Below, in pieces: positions 21,208 through 32,115 of a DNA stretch of 64,000 bases. Origin of the DNA: Caprella mutica (taxonomy: Eukaryota; Arthropoda; Malacostraca; Amphipoda; Caprellidae); assembly GCA_947561585.1 (NCBI GenBank), contig CANNZV010001159.1, forward strand, positions 62,001-126,000, read 5' to 3'. The position numbers and the translations under genes are program-made. Position 1 is the stretch's first letter, and each line of letters begins with the position of its first letter. The notes beneath the pieces were generated by a model. That model saw only the letters and a program-made list of their open reading frames with translations, was not told the origin of the DNA and ran no database searches.

Positions 21208-21352
21208 TCTACCATGTCTTACAAGTGAATAAAAATTGTTGCTGATCAAGTTTCCAATCCTATGAAAATTTAAAACTCAGAACAAAGTAGTGTTCATAAC
21301 TTGGGAGGGTAGAACCAGAACAACCATTCTTCTGAACTTTCAGGTATTGAAA
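21208..21352. other. Short spacer, no feature seen
   Basis: AT-rich spacer between two TIR elements. Confidence 0.5.
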
Positions 21353-21354
21353 TA

Positions 21355-22146
21355 CAGGCAAGCCTCGCTTTAAGTACAACGAAATTGGTACTTAATTCGA
21401 TCGAGTCATGATTCGAAATAGGAACCGTTCTTAGACATAGAAAACGGAGACATTTTTATGTGATTATTTCACGGTAACTAAAAAAAATCAAAATTATAAT
21501 CCAGATGATGATATTAGAAGCAATTGTTTCAGAAATTCAACATGTCCCATTTTAGGGTTAGTTCTGTGTTATTGCACGGTTCCATATTTCTGAACACGTG
21601 AAAATCTTTATATAATAATCATTATTTAACTTTTATTTCAATTGGTATCCATGATACCAATTAGAATAGAAGTTATATAATAATTATATTTATAATATTT
21701 TTATTCTTACACATCCGAAATTGATGAACCAACCAATAACTGGGAACTCAGTACCCTACTACCAAAAATATTTCATAGAGTATAAAATTGCTGTTTGTTA
21801 AATGTAGCACAATAATTATAGAAGTCCAAGTATCTATTAATATACTCACCTATACCAATTAAGGCCTATACTGAGTGAAAAGCTATGAATGGATTTTAAA
21901 ATATTTAATAAATGCACGACTTTAAACTTTTTCGTCACAGTCACAAACAATGAAAGACTGTATATTATTAATAATATGCTTATATACGTTTTACTCTAAT
22001 AATAAATTTTCTTTCTATAACTCAAAGAAAATGAGCTATAAATCAAGGAGTGACAATTATAAATTTCTTGTTACTTTCATTCGTTTTAGTTAGCGTTTGG
22101 TAACTAAACTGAGTCGTGATTTGGTAACTAAAGCGGGGGATGCCTG
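21355..22146. mobile_element. pogo/Tigger-like MITE, copy 1
   Basis: A 792-bp element starting CAGGCAAGCCTCGCTTTA and ending with the complement of CAGGCATCCCCCGCTTTA, flanked by TA (21353-21354 and 22147-22148). The CAGGCA...CGCTTTA terminus with TA target sites resembles pogo/Tigger elements. A close relative is at 29299-30135. No transposase ORF. An internal palindrome (AATTGGTATCCATGATACC region) lies near 21645. Confidence 0.8.
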
Positions 22147-22165
22147 TAGTCGTTTTATTATGTAG

Positions 22166-23026
22166 GGTGACTGGATGTTTCGTTACTAGGACGATTCGTT
22201 ACCAGGACGATTTGTTACCAGTTTTTTTATGAAATGGAAACGATTTTTTATTAGATATGAGTTGCAGACTACAATTTTGTATCGATCCCATACATTATAA
22301 ATTTATACTACTTTAGAATAATGTCTACTTTTTAAACATATTTCTTATTCGTTTGGTTATACATTGATTTTAATCAGATGTATTAAAATTAATTATCACT
22401 ACTTAATTTCTTTGATTAGAAAAGCTTGAAGTAAAGATATCATGGATACCAACCGATATAGAAGTTAAAACACAATACTCCTATTTTTTCCTCATATGAT
22501 CGAAAATGTGCTTCAGTCCGAGAACTCGGAGCTTACCCAACACTAGGAAAATCTTTTGTTTTTCATAATTTGGAAAAAAATTAACGTTAGAGTAAAATTC
22601 CAATTACCAGATGTTAAAAGTTACCGAATGAAAATAACTTAATGAAAGAAACATAACCTTCGGCAATTTTGCGAAAGTAATAATTATTTTCGATCATATA
22701 AAAAAAGACTGTATGATTTAACATTTCAACTCTTTATTCTTATCCTTATATTCTATTTTCTATTATTTTCGAAAAGTTCCAGTAATTGGTTCACGTAGGA
22801 AAAAAATCAATACATATGTATAATTATAATGTATGGGATTGGTATATTTATTAGTCTATAACTCATTTCGAAATAAAAAAAATCGTTAGTAGCGATACGG
22901 AACGAAAAATCTGCTAACGAATTGTTCTAGTAACGAAACGTCCTAGTATCGAAATGTCCGTTAACGAAATGTCCGTTAACGAAACGTCCGGTAACGAAAC
23001 GTCCAGTAACGAAACGTCCTAGCACC
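22166..23026. mobile_element. Mutator-like (MULE) foldback MITE with 9-bp target duplication
   Basis: An 861-bp element flanked by perfect 9-bp duplications ATTATGTAG (22157-22165 and 23027-23035). The ends are GGTGACTGGATGTTTCGTTA and, inverted, GGTGCTAGGACGTTTCGTTA. Both arms carry several short tandem units of the type TAACGAAACGTCC, facing each other. A 9-bp duplication is the hallmark of Mutator-like elements. No transposase ORF. It sits 19 bp after the pogo-like element. Confidence 0.82.
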
Positions 23027-23169
23027 ATTATGTAGGCATATGATTCTTCCATTCGTAAATAGCCACCGGTTTACGTCATTACTTCTATAATGTAGTATTT
23101 ACTTTTGTTTAGACTGTTCTTTCTGTATTTATAAATACGTTTAAATTTAATTATTTTTTTCAGATTTTA

Positions 23170-24004
23170 GGCTTCTTTCACACGAGTCATCAGTTGCCTC
23201 GTGTGAAAGACTCGGCACTAATGGCCGTCACTGCAAACAACCATGCTAGAAAACCCTTAATCTGAAGAATTCCTTCATAATTTGAGGAGTTACTTCTATT
23301 GGCTTTACAGCTCAAGAAGGAAGAGACGCTCTAGAAAAAAAAGTATAAACGCATGAGATGTTAACATTAGAGATGGGATGATACCGAAATTTTTACAGAT
23401 ACCGATACCCAGATTTTGACAGATGTCGATACTTACTAAATATTGTTTTCGCCGATTTACAGTTACTATTAGAATATATATTGTTTAAATAAATTATGTT
23501 CAAGAAATTTGAAATACTTTTAGTATCGATAATTTTTTACCAACAACGATATGAGAAAAATTACAGATACCAATTCCGATTCTTCGACTCATCTCCATTC
23601 AACATAAAGAATAGACAAATATTTACATCATAAACTTTAAAATCATTTATGTAGATATGTGCTGATAATTTTGAATTCTAAATTTTTTCCCAAACCACAA
23701 ATAAAGAGGAAAATTATTTGAATTCTGCAGACAGCGGGCTAAGCTCACAAAATGTGGCGTCACTGAGTGACTTCGTATGAAAGCTACTATTAATATTGTA
23801 CCCCACAGTCGGTGACTGCAACTTTCAGTGACGGTCACTAGTTACCTTACGCTGCACTGCAAAATTCAGTTGCGCAACTGGGCAACCGAAGTGACTTCGT
23901 ATGAAAGGCTATGTCACTTTGGCGGGTATATGCATAATAAATGATGGCGGGTAACTGGTGACCGTCACCAGTGACGGTCACTGAGTGACTCGTGTGAAAG
24001 GGGC
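23170..24004. mobile_element. PIF/Harbinger-like MITE with long arms
   Basis: About 835 bp, starting GGCTTCTTTCACACGAGTCA and ending with the complement of GCCCCTTTCACACGAGTCA, TTA on each side (23167-23169 and 24005-24007). Complementary subterminal parts (GTGACCGTCACTGGTGACGG type) extend inward. No coding capacity. The right TTA also serves as the left target site of the next element. Confidence 0.72.
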
Positions 24005-24192
24005 TTAAAGGCCCTTTTACACGTACACTCATTACCTTCGGAATTCCCGTTTGAGGCACTAAGCCCCACCCACTGCAAGCCAAAATAGTCTTTATAGCGT
24101 GAGTGGCACTAGTGAGGGACACAATCCTGCCAAATCAAACATGTCTTGATTTTTGATTCATGAACGGCAGTGATAAGGAAAGCTGATGTTAA

Positions 24193-25359
24193 GGGTCCTC
24201 TCCAGGCTACAGGGAAAAAATGAGTTTATTACATAATATTATAGAACTAAGGTCTGCGATCATTATTCCGCAAACCGCATACAATTCGGTTCAGTATATA
24301 TTTTATTATTTGCTTTTAAAGTTTTTAAATACTCTGTGAGCAACAATTGAGCGAATCTCCAACCTGACGCTGAGAAAAAAGATTGTACACTCTTTGTTTT
24401 GATTTCAAATTTAGATTTTTAAACAAATAATACGTTTTTGGCCTTCTTTCAAGATATTAATTTTTTCTAAAAGTATGTAAACGTTTCTATAATAAGTTTA
24501 TCTAAATTTAAACCTTTAAACGAATAATAAACAGATTTATTAAAGGTCCCCTCCAAGCAAATATTTTTTGCCTTATTCAACGAGGCTATTATGTTTCTTA
24601 TCCTTTTGCTGCAAACCGCATCGAATTTGGTAGCATATTTTTAATTTTATATGCTTTTAAAGATTTTTATAATCAAAACTCTACAGAACCTATTTTACTT
24701 CCGACTTACTAATTTAAGAAATTTTCAGCCTGAAGAAAAAGAATGTACACCATTTGTTTTGATTGTCAACTAGGTATTAGATTTAATAAATCCATAAAAT
24801 AAAGGTATAAAATTGAATGAACTTATAATAGAAACATTTATATAGTTTAGGAAACAATTGATATCTAAAATAATGGCCGAAAACGCATGGTTTGTTTATA
24901 AAATTCAAATTTGTAATCAAAACAAAGAGTGTACAATCTTCTTCTTGAGCATCAGATTAGTGATTAGCTCAATTGCTGCTCACAGAGTACTAAAATACTT
25001 TAAAAACAAATTATAAAATATATACTGAACCGAATTGTATGCAGTTTGCAGAATAATGATCGTAGACCTTAGTTCTATAATATTATGTTATAAACTCATT
25101 TTTTTCCCGGAGCCTGGAGAGAACCTTTAAACCAAATACCTAGTTGACAATCAAAACAAATGGTGTACATTCTTTTTCTTCAGACTGAAAATTAGAAAGT
25201 CGGAAGTAAAGTAGGTTTTGTAGAGTTTGGATTATAAAAATCTTTTAAAGCATATAAAATTTAAAATATGCTATCAAATTTTATGGAGTTTGCAGTAAAA
25301 TGATAAGAAACATTAGCCTCGTTTATTTAAGCAATAAAAAATTTGCTTGGAGGGGACTT
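24193..25359. mobile_element. piggyBac-like TTAA MITE interrupted by an inverted copy of its own family
   Basis: Outer halves are 24193-24543 and 25127-25359, flanked by TTAA (24189-24192 and 25360-25363). Family termini are AGGTCCTCTCCAGGC and, inverted, AGGTCCCCTCCAAGC; here each end carries one changed base. Uninterrupted relatives at 30764-31344 and 34385-34965 show what the filled site looked like. No ORF. Confidence 0.8.
24544..25126. mobile_element. Nested piggyBac-like TTAA MITE, inverted copy
   Basis: A 583-bp copy inserted in reverse orientation at a TTAA inside its relative (TTAA at 24540-24543 and 25127-25130). The same target in the 34385 copy is unoccupied (tttattaaacc), which confirms the junctions. 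Confidence 0.82.
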
Positions 25360-25880
25360 TTAATAATTGTTCTTGTATAATGACAACAGTGATGAATGAA
25401 ATGTTGTTTTTTATCAGGAAAACAGTTTTAATCAATTTTCAATAAATAATATCAAACTGTGGAAATTGGATTCGCTTCATGTATATTATTTAATAATAAA
25501 GAAAGGCGGTGTGTCTAGTTAATATGATAGATAAATATTAGTTATTAGATGATAATATAATATTTCGGATGATAATAGGTACTGTATTTCCAGAGAAAAT
25601 TAGGTTTTTATTAGTTAACATTAGTCCACCTTGATCTTCTTTTTCGCTTTTTGTCTCTTGTTAATACAACCAAACACAGTGCTACCCTTTCGCTATTATC
25701 AGAGAAGGACACACTGCAATTGGCGAACGGCTGCAATGGCTGTACGTGTAAAAGCGCATCAGTAATCACTCACTCTCATTGCTTGTATGGGCGGGGTCTA
25801 AAATTTCTCATAGGGAATGAATGCGGAGAAAAGAGTGTACGTGTAAAACGGCCATTAGTCTCACTATATAGATATTGCAA

Positions 25881-25934
25881 CCCAGCTAACCAAAAGCTGT
25901 TTGTCCCACGTCTTAAGATGTCTGATACCCAAAT
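25881..25934. repeat. Left-end fragment of CCCAGCTAACC repeat family
   Basis: CCCAGCTAACCAAAAGCTG followed by the GTCCCACGTCTTAAGA motif; nearly identical to the first ~50 bp of the element starting at 26109. Separated from it by an inverted copy of the 168-bp repeat. Confidence 0.75.
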
Positions 25935-25938
25935 ATTG

Positions 25939-26105
25939 TCTCAAATTAATTCTACAATATAGTATAATGAATTATTTTAAATACTAGTATAAGTTAGGCC
26001 TTTTATGCTAAATTAATTTGACTGCAGATTTGCAAATATAAGTTCGAACGTTTAATAATGAATATAGGAAGCAAACATCTGCTACATATAATCACAGAGG
26101 AGCAA
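25939..26105. repeat. Dispersed 168-bp repeat, inverse of 11349-11516
   Basis: Reverse complement of 11349-11516. It lies between two copies of the left end of the CCCAGCTAACC family, so it either inserted there or was brought in when the second copy inserted. Confidence 0.8.
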
Positions 26106-26108
26106 CGT

Positions 26109-26742
26109 CCCAGCTAACCAAAAGCTGTTTGTCCCACGTCTTAAGACGTCTGATACCCCTCGCTATAGAGGGATTTAAGACGTGGGACAAGACGTGGGGC
26201 GGGGGACATCAGACGTCTTGCAGACGTCTAACCCTCTTCATTTGCACAGGGGTCCCCCTCTGCAAGACGTCTGATCCCACGTCTTGTCCCCCTCTGACAG
26301 AGGGGGACATCCACCTGTCCCACGTCTTACCCCACTCCGTTTTCAAGACGTGGGACAGAGTGTGGATGTCCCTCGCTATAGAGGGATTCAAGACGTGGGA
26401 CAGAGTGAGTATTCAAGACGTGGGACAGAGTGGGAATATCCCCCTCTGCAAGACGTGGGACAGAGTGTGGATGTCCCCCTCTGCAAGACGTGGGACAGAG
26501 TGCGGATGTCCCCCTCTGCAAGACGTTGGACAGAGTGCGGTTGTCCCCCTCTGCAAGACGTGGGGCAGAGTGCGGATGTCCCCCTCTGCAAGACGTGGGA
26601 CAGAGTGCGGATGTCCCCCTCTGCAAGACGTGGGACAGAGTGCGGATGTCCCTCTCTGCAAGACGTGGGACAGAGTGTGGATGTCCCCCTCTGCAAGGGG
26701 GACATATCTCTCTTTTGGCTCAAACTACTTCGGTTAATTGGG
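26109..26742. repeat. CCCAGCTAACC-ended repeat element containing a minisatellite
   Basis: The left end is CCCAGCTAACCAAAAGCTG; the right end (GGTTAATTGGGG, near 26732-26742) is a degraded inverted counterpart. It contains the palindromic GTCCCACGTCTTAAGACGTC and an expanded 35-bp array. A relative with only a few units is at 54081-54432, and its right flank is also homologous (about 26751-26815 against 54372-54432). No real ORF: open frames on both strands are a by-product of the array. Confidence 0.65.
26446..26700. repeat. 35-bp minisatellite, about 7 units
   Basis: The unit contains CTGCAAGACGTGGGACAGAG followed by TGCGGATGTCCCCCT. 35 is not a multiple of three, so the units cycle through all frames; because they lack stops on both strands, overlapping repetitive ORFs appear in several frames. 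Units differ at a few positions. Confidence 0.9.
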
Positions 26743-27371
26743 GTATATAAATATGTATAAGAAATAAAAAAGATCATACTAATCATTATTGCACTTTCTT
26801 ACCATATTGCATATAGTGTATATGTACATTTGGCTGTATATCATTTATTTTAATATTACATATTGTTATATACAAATTAAATGGGAAGAAATGGAGAAAG
26901 AATTGTAGTGGTCATCTCGGGAATCGAATTCAGGACTCTAGTGTGATGTACTATTGAAGCCTGCGTCGCTACCACTCAGCCATCCTGGACATGGTAGAAG
27001 TAGTATTGAAATGATCTTTATGCAACTTGATAACTTGCGTGCTTCTTAAAATTATTTTAAATAAATATAATTTAATATTCTACATTTTGGTATCTTTTAT
27101 TTTTTAATGTAAATGATAAGAATGTGTATAAACTTATTTATTAATATTGTATTGGTAATGTTAATTAATGTTATTAACTACCTAATTACCTATAACTGTT
27201 AATTAATATTACCTATAGTTACCTTCTGGTGGTAGCACTACCTTATACCTATCTAGTTACTTACTAGAGTTTATTTATAACTACCTAGTAACCTACAAGT
27301 GGTAACCACCAATCTGTACCTACTGGTGGTTATCACTACTTACCTATTACGTAGTATTTATCAGTACCTAC
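26743..27371. other. AT-rich spacer with TACCTA-rich low-complexity sequence
   Basis: Contains the tRNA-like segment at 26915-26993. From about 27170 it is made of imperfect TACCTA/TAGTTACC units that continue beyond the MITE at 28057-28140, so the MITE inserted into this low-complexity tract. Confidence 0.6.
26915..26993 (-). repeat. tRNA-like segment, possible SINE head
   Basis: On the minus strand GGATGGCTGAGTGGTAGCG resembles a tRNA D-arm (A box), and AATTCGATTCCCGAG about 45 nt later resembles a T-arm (B box). The T-stem and acceptor pairing are poor, so this is more likely a SINE head or tRNA pseudogene than a working tRNA. Confidence 0.4.
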
Positions 27372-27374
27372 TTA

Positions 27375-28053
27375 AAGGCCTTTTAGACGTGAAACATTTT
27401 CACAATGTTGCGCGACAATTTGTTTCAGAGCTGTTGCCCGGGTGTATCAGCCACAATTTCTCTGCGACATTTCTCGATTCGCTCAGTGCCAGTTGGTGTT
27501 GCGCAACAGTGCTGAAACAACTGTTTACAGACATCCTCAGTGTGTTATTGGCTGTCAGAGGGAGATGAGTGCGTCAATGCTACAGACGCACACACATCTC
27601 ACTACACTCCACATACGGTGTTATTTTTTATATAAGTTAATATATCTTTTACAAACAAATTCATAATTATATGAAAAACAGCCAACGCTCTATGAATAGA
27701 ATAGAATTTTGTTTTGGCGTCCTAGCAATTTATTATTGCATCGCGTTTATTATGTTACAATTTAAGTTTTAAATGTCATAGAGATCTGCGTTGTAAATAA
27801 TGATTAATTTCTTGATTTTGTATCCAAGTAAAACTACCTACTGAAGTTATCCCTCAAAGTTCCTCTCCTCAAATCATTTGATATAGCTAATAGCAAATAA
27901 TTTACACTATATACAGTTGCTTGTGCGACACTAGAGTTGCCTCGCACCGAATTCTCGTCTAAACAGATTGCTTGCCGTATACAGAAAAAGTTGTGCGACA
28001 TTTGTATATAAACAATGTTTCTGATACAAAATGTTTCACGTCTAAAAGGCCCT
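27375..28053. mobile_element. PIF/Harbinger-like MITE
   Basis: A 679-bp element with ends AAGGCCTTTTAGACGTGAAA and, inverted, AGGGCCTTTTAGACGTGAAA, with TTA at 27372-27374 and 28054-28056. It is inserted in TACCTA-rich low-complexity DNA. No ORF. Confidence 0.8.
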
Positions 28054-28138
28054 TTAGTTACCTACATTACTGTTTGTCAATGCCTACCTAGTTATCTACT
28101 AGTGTTTATCAATGCTTATCTAGTTACCTATAACTAGT

Positions 28139-28446
28139 TAACTATAACAGAGAGGGACATCCTGCGTGGGACAGAGAGGGACATCCCACGTGGGACAGAC
28201 GTGGGACAGAGAGAGACAGAGAGAGACATCCCGCGTGGGAAAGACGTGGGATGTGAGTGGGATTTAAGACGTGGGACAGACGAGGGACATCCCGCTTGTG
28301 TAAGACGTGGGACGTGAGTGGGATTTCAGACGTTGGAAAGACGTGGGATTTCAGACGTCTGAAATCCCCCGTCCCTCTCTGTCCCTCGCTTGCGAGGGTT
28401 GTCCCCCTCTGTCCCACGCGGGACAGAGAGGATATGGTTAGCTGGG
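28139..28446. repeat. Right-end segment of CCCAGCTAACC repeat family
   Basis: Irregular GGGACAGAGAGGGACATCC-type units, ending GGTTAGCTGGG, the exact inverse of the left terminus at 25881 and 26109. It may be the other end of the element that begins at 25881. Confidence 0.6.
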
Positions 28447-29298
28447 TTAGTGTTAAACGGTAAAAGTAATTACGTATATTCACCTAATTTTTTTTTTCCC
28501 GTAATTTTTAGCTTGTAAATCTACTACCAAATTTTCATTTTTATTTTGTGCAGGTAACTTTTAAGAAATTTCTTTCTTGGTAGCAAAGAATTTATAAACC
28601 TGCATGAGCTCTATCATGAAGCTGTATGATGTGAATAGAATAGAAGGGGGTTCCCTTTGGCCTCGAACTGTTGTAATTTTGGTTAATAGTTGTCTTTTTT
28701 CATTCTTATTATGTTTATCTTTTTACGCCACTTGCAGTTTTAGAGGATAGCACTAGGCTTATGCTATCAAGCTACAAGGTCTTCGACTTTTGTGTTTGTT
28801 AGGCTTTCTGCATTCTCGGAGTAGCTCTGACTGCTTGCGGAGTTCCGTTCTCACTGCTTCTTCCAGTCCCTTTATTTAATTTCCTTTTGAAGTCGGCGAT
28901 ATGGCCTTTGGCTCCAAAGAAAACGTTAAACCCCTAATTAAATTAACCCTAATTAAATTAACAGTTACTGTAATTAACAGTAACTTTATACTAAAAAAAA
29001 CTATCATAAATTCATAATGTGAGATATTCATGTTGCATTTATGAGTTTTTACGAATCACACTATGTAACAGTTATGAATTGAAGGAAGAGGATTTTTCTA
29101 TACGAACAGATGCAAATTGGATCGCAAAAGTAGTACAGAGAATTTCCGCTACGACAGCGCTCAATGACTCTGTCAGCTACAAATCGTGGCGAATAAATCT
29201 ATTGGCTTATTCGTCGTGTCTATAAATTCTCATATTTATTCATTGTAATATAATAGTATAGCGAGTTTCATTAGGAATAATAAAGTATTTTAGAAGTA
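28447..29298. other. Non-coding with a probable LINE tail relic
   Basis: On the minus strand, about 28880 to 28628 looks like a degraded LINE 3' region ending in CTTCTATTCTATTC, similar to the TATTCTATTCTATTC end of the LINE at 33156-34340. The rest is AT-rich, with short ATTAA repeats near 28935-28990. The 68-codon open frame at 29019 has no recognisable features. Confidence 0.35.
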
Positions 29299-30135
29299 CA
29301 GGCAAGCCTCGCTTTAAGTACAACTCACTTTAGTAAAAGTGGTCCTTATTTCGAGTCATGATTCGAAATAAGAACCGTTCGTAGACATAGAAAACGGAGA
29401 CAATTTTTTGGGATTATTTCACGGTAACTAAAAAAACATCAAAATTATAATCCAGATGAGGTTATTAGAAGCAATTGGTTCTGAAATTCAATATGTCGCA
29501 TTTTAGGTTGAGTTCCGCGTTATCGCACCGTTCCATATTTTCGAACACGTAAAAATCTTTATACAATAATCATTATTTAATTTCGATTGGTATCCATGAT
29601 ACCAATTAGAATAGAAGTTAAATAATAATTATAATTTATTTTGTGACGTGTCCGAAATTGTAGAAACAATCAATAACTTGGAACTTAGTAACAAAGATAT
29701 TATACTATAATATCTTTGTTAGTACCCTACCTACTACCAAAAATATTTCATAGAGCATAAAATTGCGGTTTGTTTAATGTAGCACAATAATTATAGAAAT
29801 TAAGGTATCTATTAATTACTCCCTCACCTATACTGAGTGAGAATTAAGCAATGGATGGATTTTAAAACATTTAATAAATGCACAACTTTAAACTTTTTCA
29901 TCACAGTAGTCACAAACAATGAAAGAGTGTATATTATTATTAATATGCTTACATGCGTAATAAGTTAATAACTCTAAAAGAAATTTTCTTTCTATAACTC
30001 ATAGAAAATGAGATATATATATACATATTCGAGGAGTGACAATTATAAATTTCTTGTTACTTTTATTCACTTTAGTTACCGTTTGGTAGGAACGAAACTG
30101 AGTCGTGATTTGGTAACTAAAGCGGGGGATGCCTG
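29299..30135. mobile_element. pogo/Tigger-like MITE, copy 2
   Basis: An 837-bp relative of 21355-22146 with the same ends (CAGGCAAGCCTCGCTTTA and the complement of CAGGCATCCCCCGCTTTA) and TA at 29297-29298 and 30136-30137. Internal indels distinguish the two. No ORF. Confidence 0.82.
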
Positions 30136-30137
30136 TA

Positions 30138-30759
30138 TTCATGATATTTATTCTCAAAATTCACTCTCCTATAGATCTTAAAGAAAAATCAAGAATTAAC
30201 TTTTGTTAGGATTTCTATCAGAGTTTTAATTAAATAGGTTAAGGAATAATTGAAACAAGAGGTATCGTTTAATTACCTCGGTTTATTAGGGACTTTGATG
30301 GAAGATAAAAATAATAATTATTAAATGTGTTACCGGTTCTACCAAAAATTATGAGATTCAAATATCAAACGACGTACCACTACTTAAATTACTAAGGAGC
30401 CTAAAAGCCAATTAGAACTTAGGGCAAGTCCTCATCTAACAAAGTTTAGGGGAGCAGGTTGGTTTTATTCCAAAGAGAATAAATGAGGTTTTAGTTTATA
30501 TGTACTACCAGCTAGCTAATCACATCACTTATTTATTTCACTTTAACAAACCTTAATTTTTTAGTGACTAACACGATAATATCAAGAGTCTTCTAAATAA
30601 ATTTAGGAAGATGATAAGGAAATTTTTGAAAGGAAGGTTTAGCTTAGAACAAAGTTCTAGCTATAGTTAGGTGATTTCGTACCTTAGTACTTTGAGTTTT
30701 TAGAGTGATCAGACCGAATGGCCGAGATCGATTTGAAGATTTCTCCTTAGAACAAAGGT
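30138..30759. other. Non-coding, no recognised feature
   Basis: AT-rich, with no ORF and no repeat boundary that I could define. Confidence 0.45.
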
Positions 30760-30763
30760 TTAA

Positions 30764-31344
30764 AGGTCCTCTCCAGGCTCTGGGGAAAAAATGAGTTTAT
30801 AACATAATATAATAAAACTAAGGTCTACGATCATTTTTCTGCAAACCGCATACAATTCGGTTCAGTATATATTTTATAATTTGTTTTAAAAAATTTTTAA
30901 TACTCTGTTAGCAACAATTGAGCGAATCACTAATCTGATGCTCAAGAAGAAGATTGTACACTCTTTGTTTTGATTATAACTTTGAATTTTATAAACAAAC
31001 CATGCGTTTTTTTAGATAGTAATTGTTTCCTAAAGTATATAAACGTTTCTATTATAAGTTCAATCATTTTTATATACCTTTATACGAATATTAAATGGAT
31101 TTATTGAACCTAATACCTAGTTGACAATCAAAACAAATATGTACATTCTTTTTCTTCAGACTTAAAATTTCTTAAATTTGTAAGTTGGAAATAAAATAGT
31201 TATTGTAGAGTTTTGATTATAAAAATCTTTAAAAGCATATAAAATTAAAAATATGCTACCAAATTCGGTGCGATTTGCAGCAAAATGATAAGAAACATTA
31301 GCTTCGTTAAATAAGGCAATAAAAATATTTGCTTGGAGGGGACC
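30764..31344. mobile_element. piggyBac-like TTAA MITE
   Basis: About 581 bp, same family as 24193, 24544 and 34385, with TTAA at 30760-30763 and 31345-31348. The terminus is AGGTCCTCTCCAGGC. No coding capacity. Confidence 0.8.
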
Positions 31345-31348
31345 TTAA

Positions 31349-32111
31349 AAGTTTTAAGATGTACCGTCAGAAACGCTTACACTAGAAGTAGTTTTAGATA
31401 AGCACAGTTTAGATGCTAATCAGTTGAGAGCTTCATATGTACTGCATGATTAAGTGGCTCTACTGCTGTAATGTAATTAAATGGAGATAAAGTAAAATGG
31501 AGTCATATATGAAAAACTAATAATAAATAAATAAGAGATAACCCCCCCCCCCAAACAATTACTAAAGTGATGACCCCGGAGTGACTCGAACCCCAGCCTT
31601 TTGATCTGACATCGAATTCTAGTAATTCCTGATATGGCTCATACTGATATTTGTTTTGGAATTATTGAAATTATGTATTCAATTAGATCGTGTTACTTGG
31701 TCTCTTCATTCTAATTTTTTAACTTTAAAGTCAAATTTATTCACTTCAAATGTATCAAGTAGCACTATTTATGCATATCTAACTTAATATTAAACTTATG
31801 TTTCGAACCACTAAGCTAAGTCTATTTCGAATAATTAAGCTACCTAACGTAAGGTTATATCAATCTCTTATAGCTAGCATGATATTGCCGTAGTATTGTC
31901 TACTATCTACTAACTCATTATCCTAAATCCTACAATATATTGATTCTAAAATTCTTGATCTACCAAGTGCAACAACATCAACATGAAAGAATCATACAAC
32001 ATCCAATTTTACTTCATAACATACTCATCAGTCATCAACATATACACGTGAATATATAGCGTACTATAGGATAAAGGAAATAAGGAATTATGACATACCA
32101 TGGGTATGTTT
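31349..32111. other. Non-coding, with a possible SINE B-box
   Basis: AT-rich. At about 31560-31625 the minus strand has GGGGTTCGAGTCACTCC, a good B-box match, followed by a G-run and an AT-rich tail; no convincing A box. Possibly a SINE fragment. Nothing else recognised. Confidence 0.35.
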
Positions 32112-32115
32112 ATTC

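Larger units (their letters stand above)
24008..25854. mobile_element. PIF/Harbinger-like element carrying nested TTAA elements
   Basis: The ends are AAGGCCCTTTTACACGTACA and, inverted, TGGCCGTTTTACACGTACA, with TTA at 24005-24007 and 25855-25857. The native sequence is about 24008-24192 and 25360-25854; the middle is a piggyBac-like insertion that itself carries an insertion. No ORF. Confidence 0.72.

Noticed and set aside
26129..26786. Multiple overlapping ORFs of 80-200 codons on both strands
   Set aside because: All lie on the 35-bp minisatellite, which lacks stops in several frames and cycles through frames. No conserved domain.
26915..26993. Functional tRNA gene
   Set aside because: A- and B-box-like motifs are present but T-stem and acceptor pairing fail.
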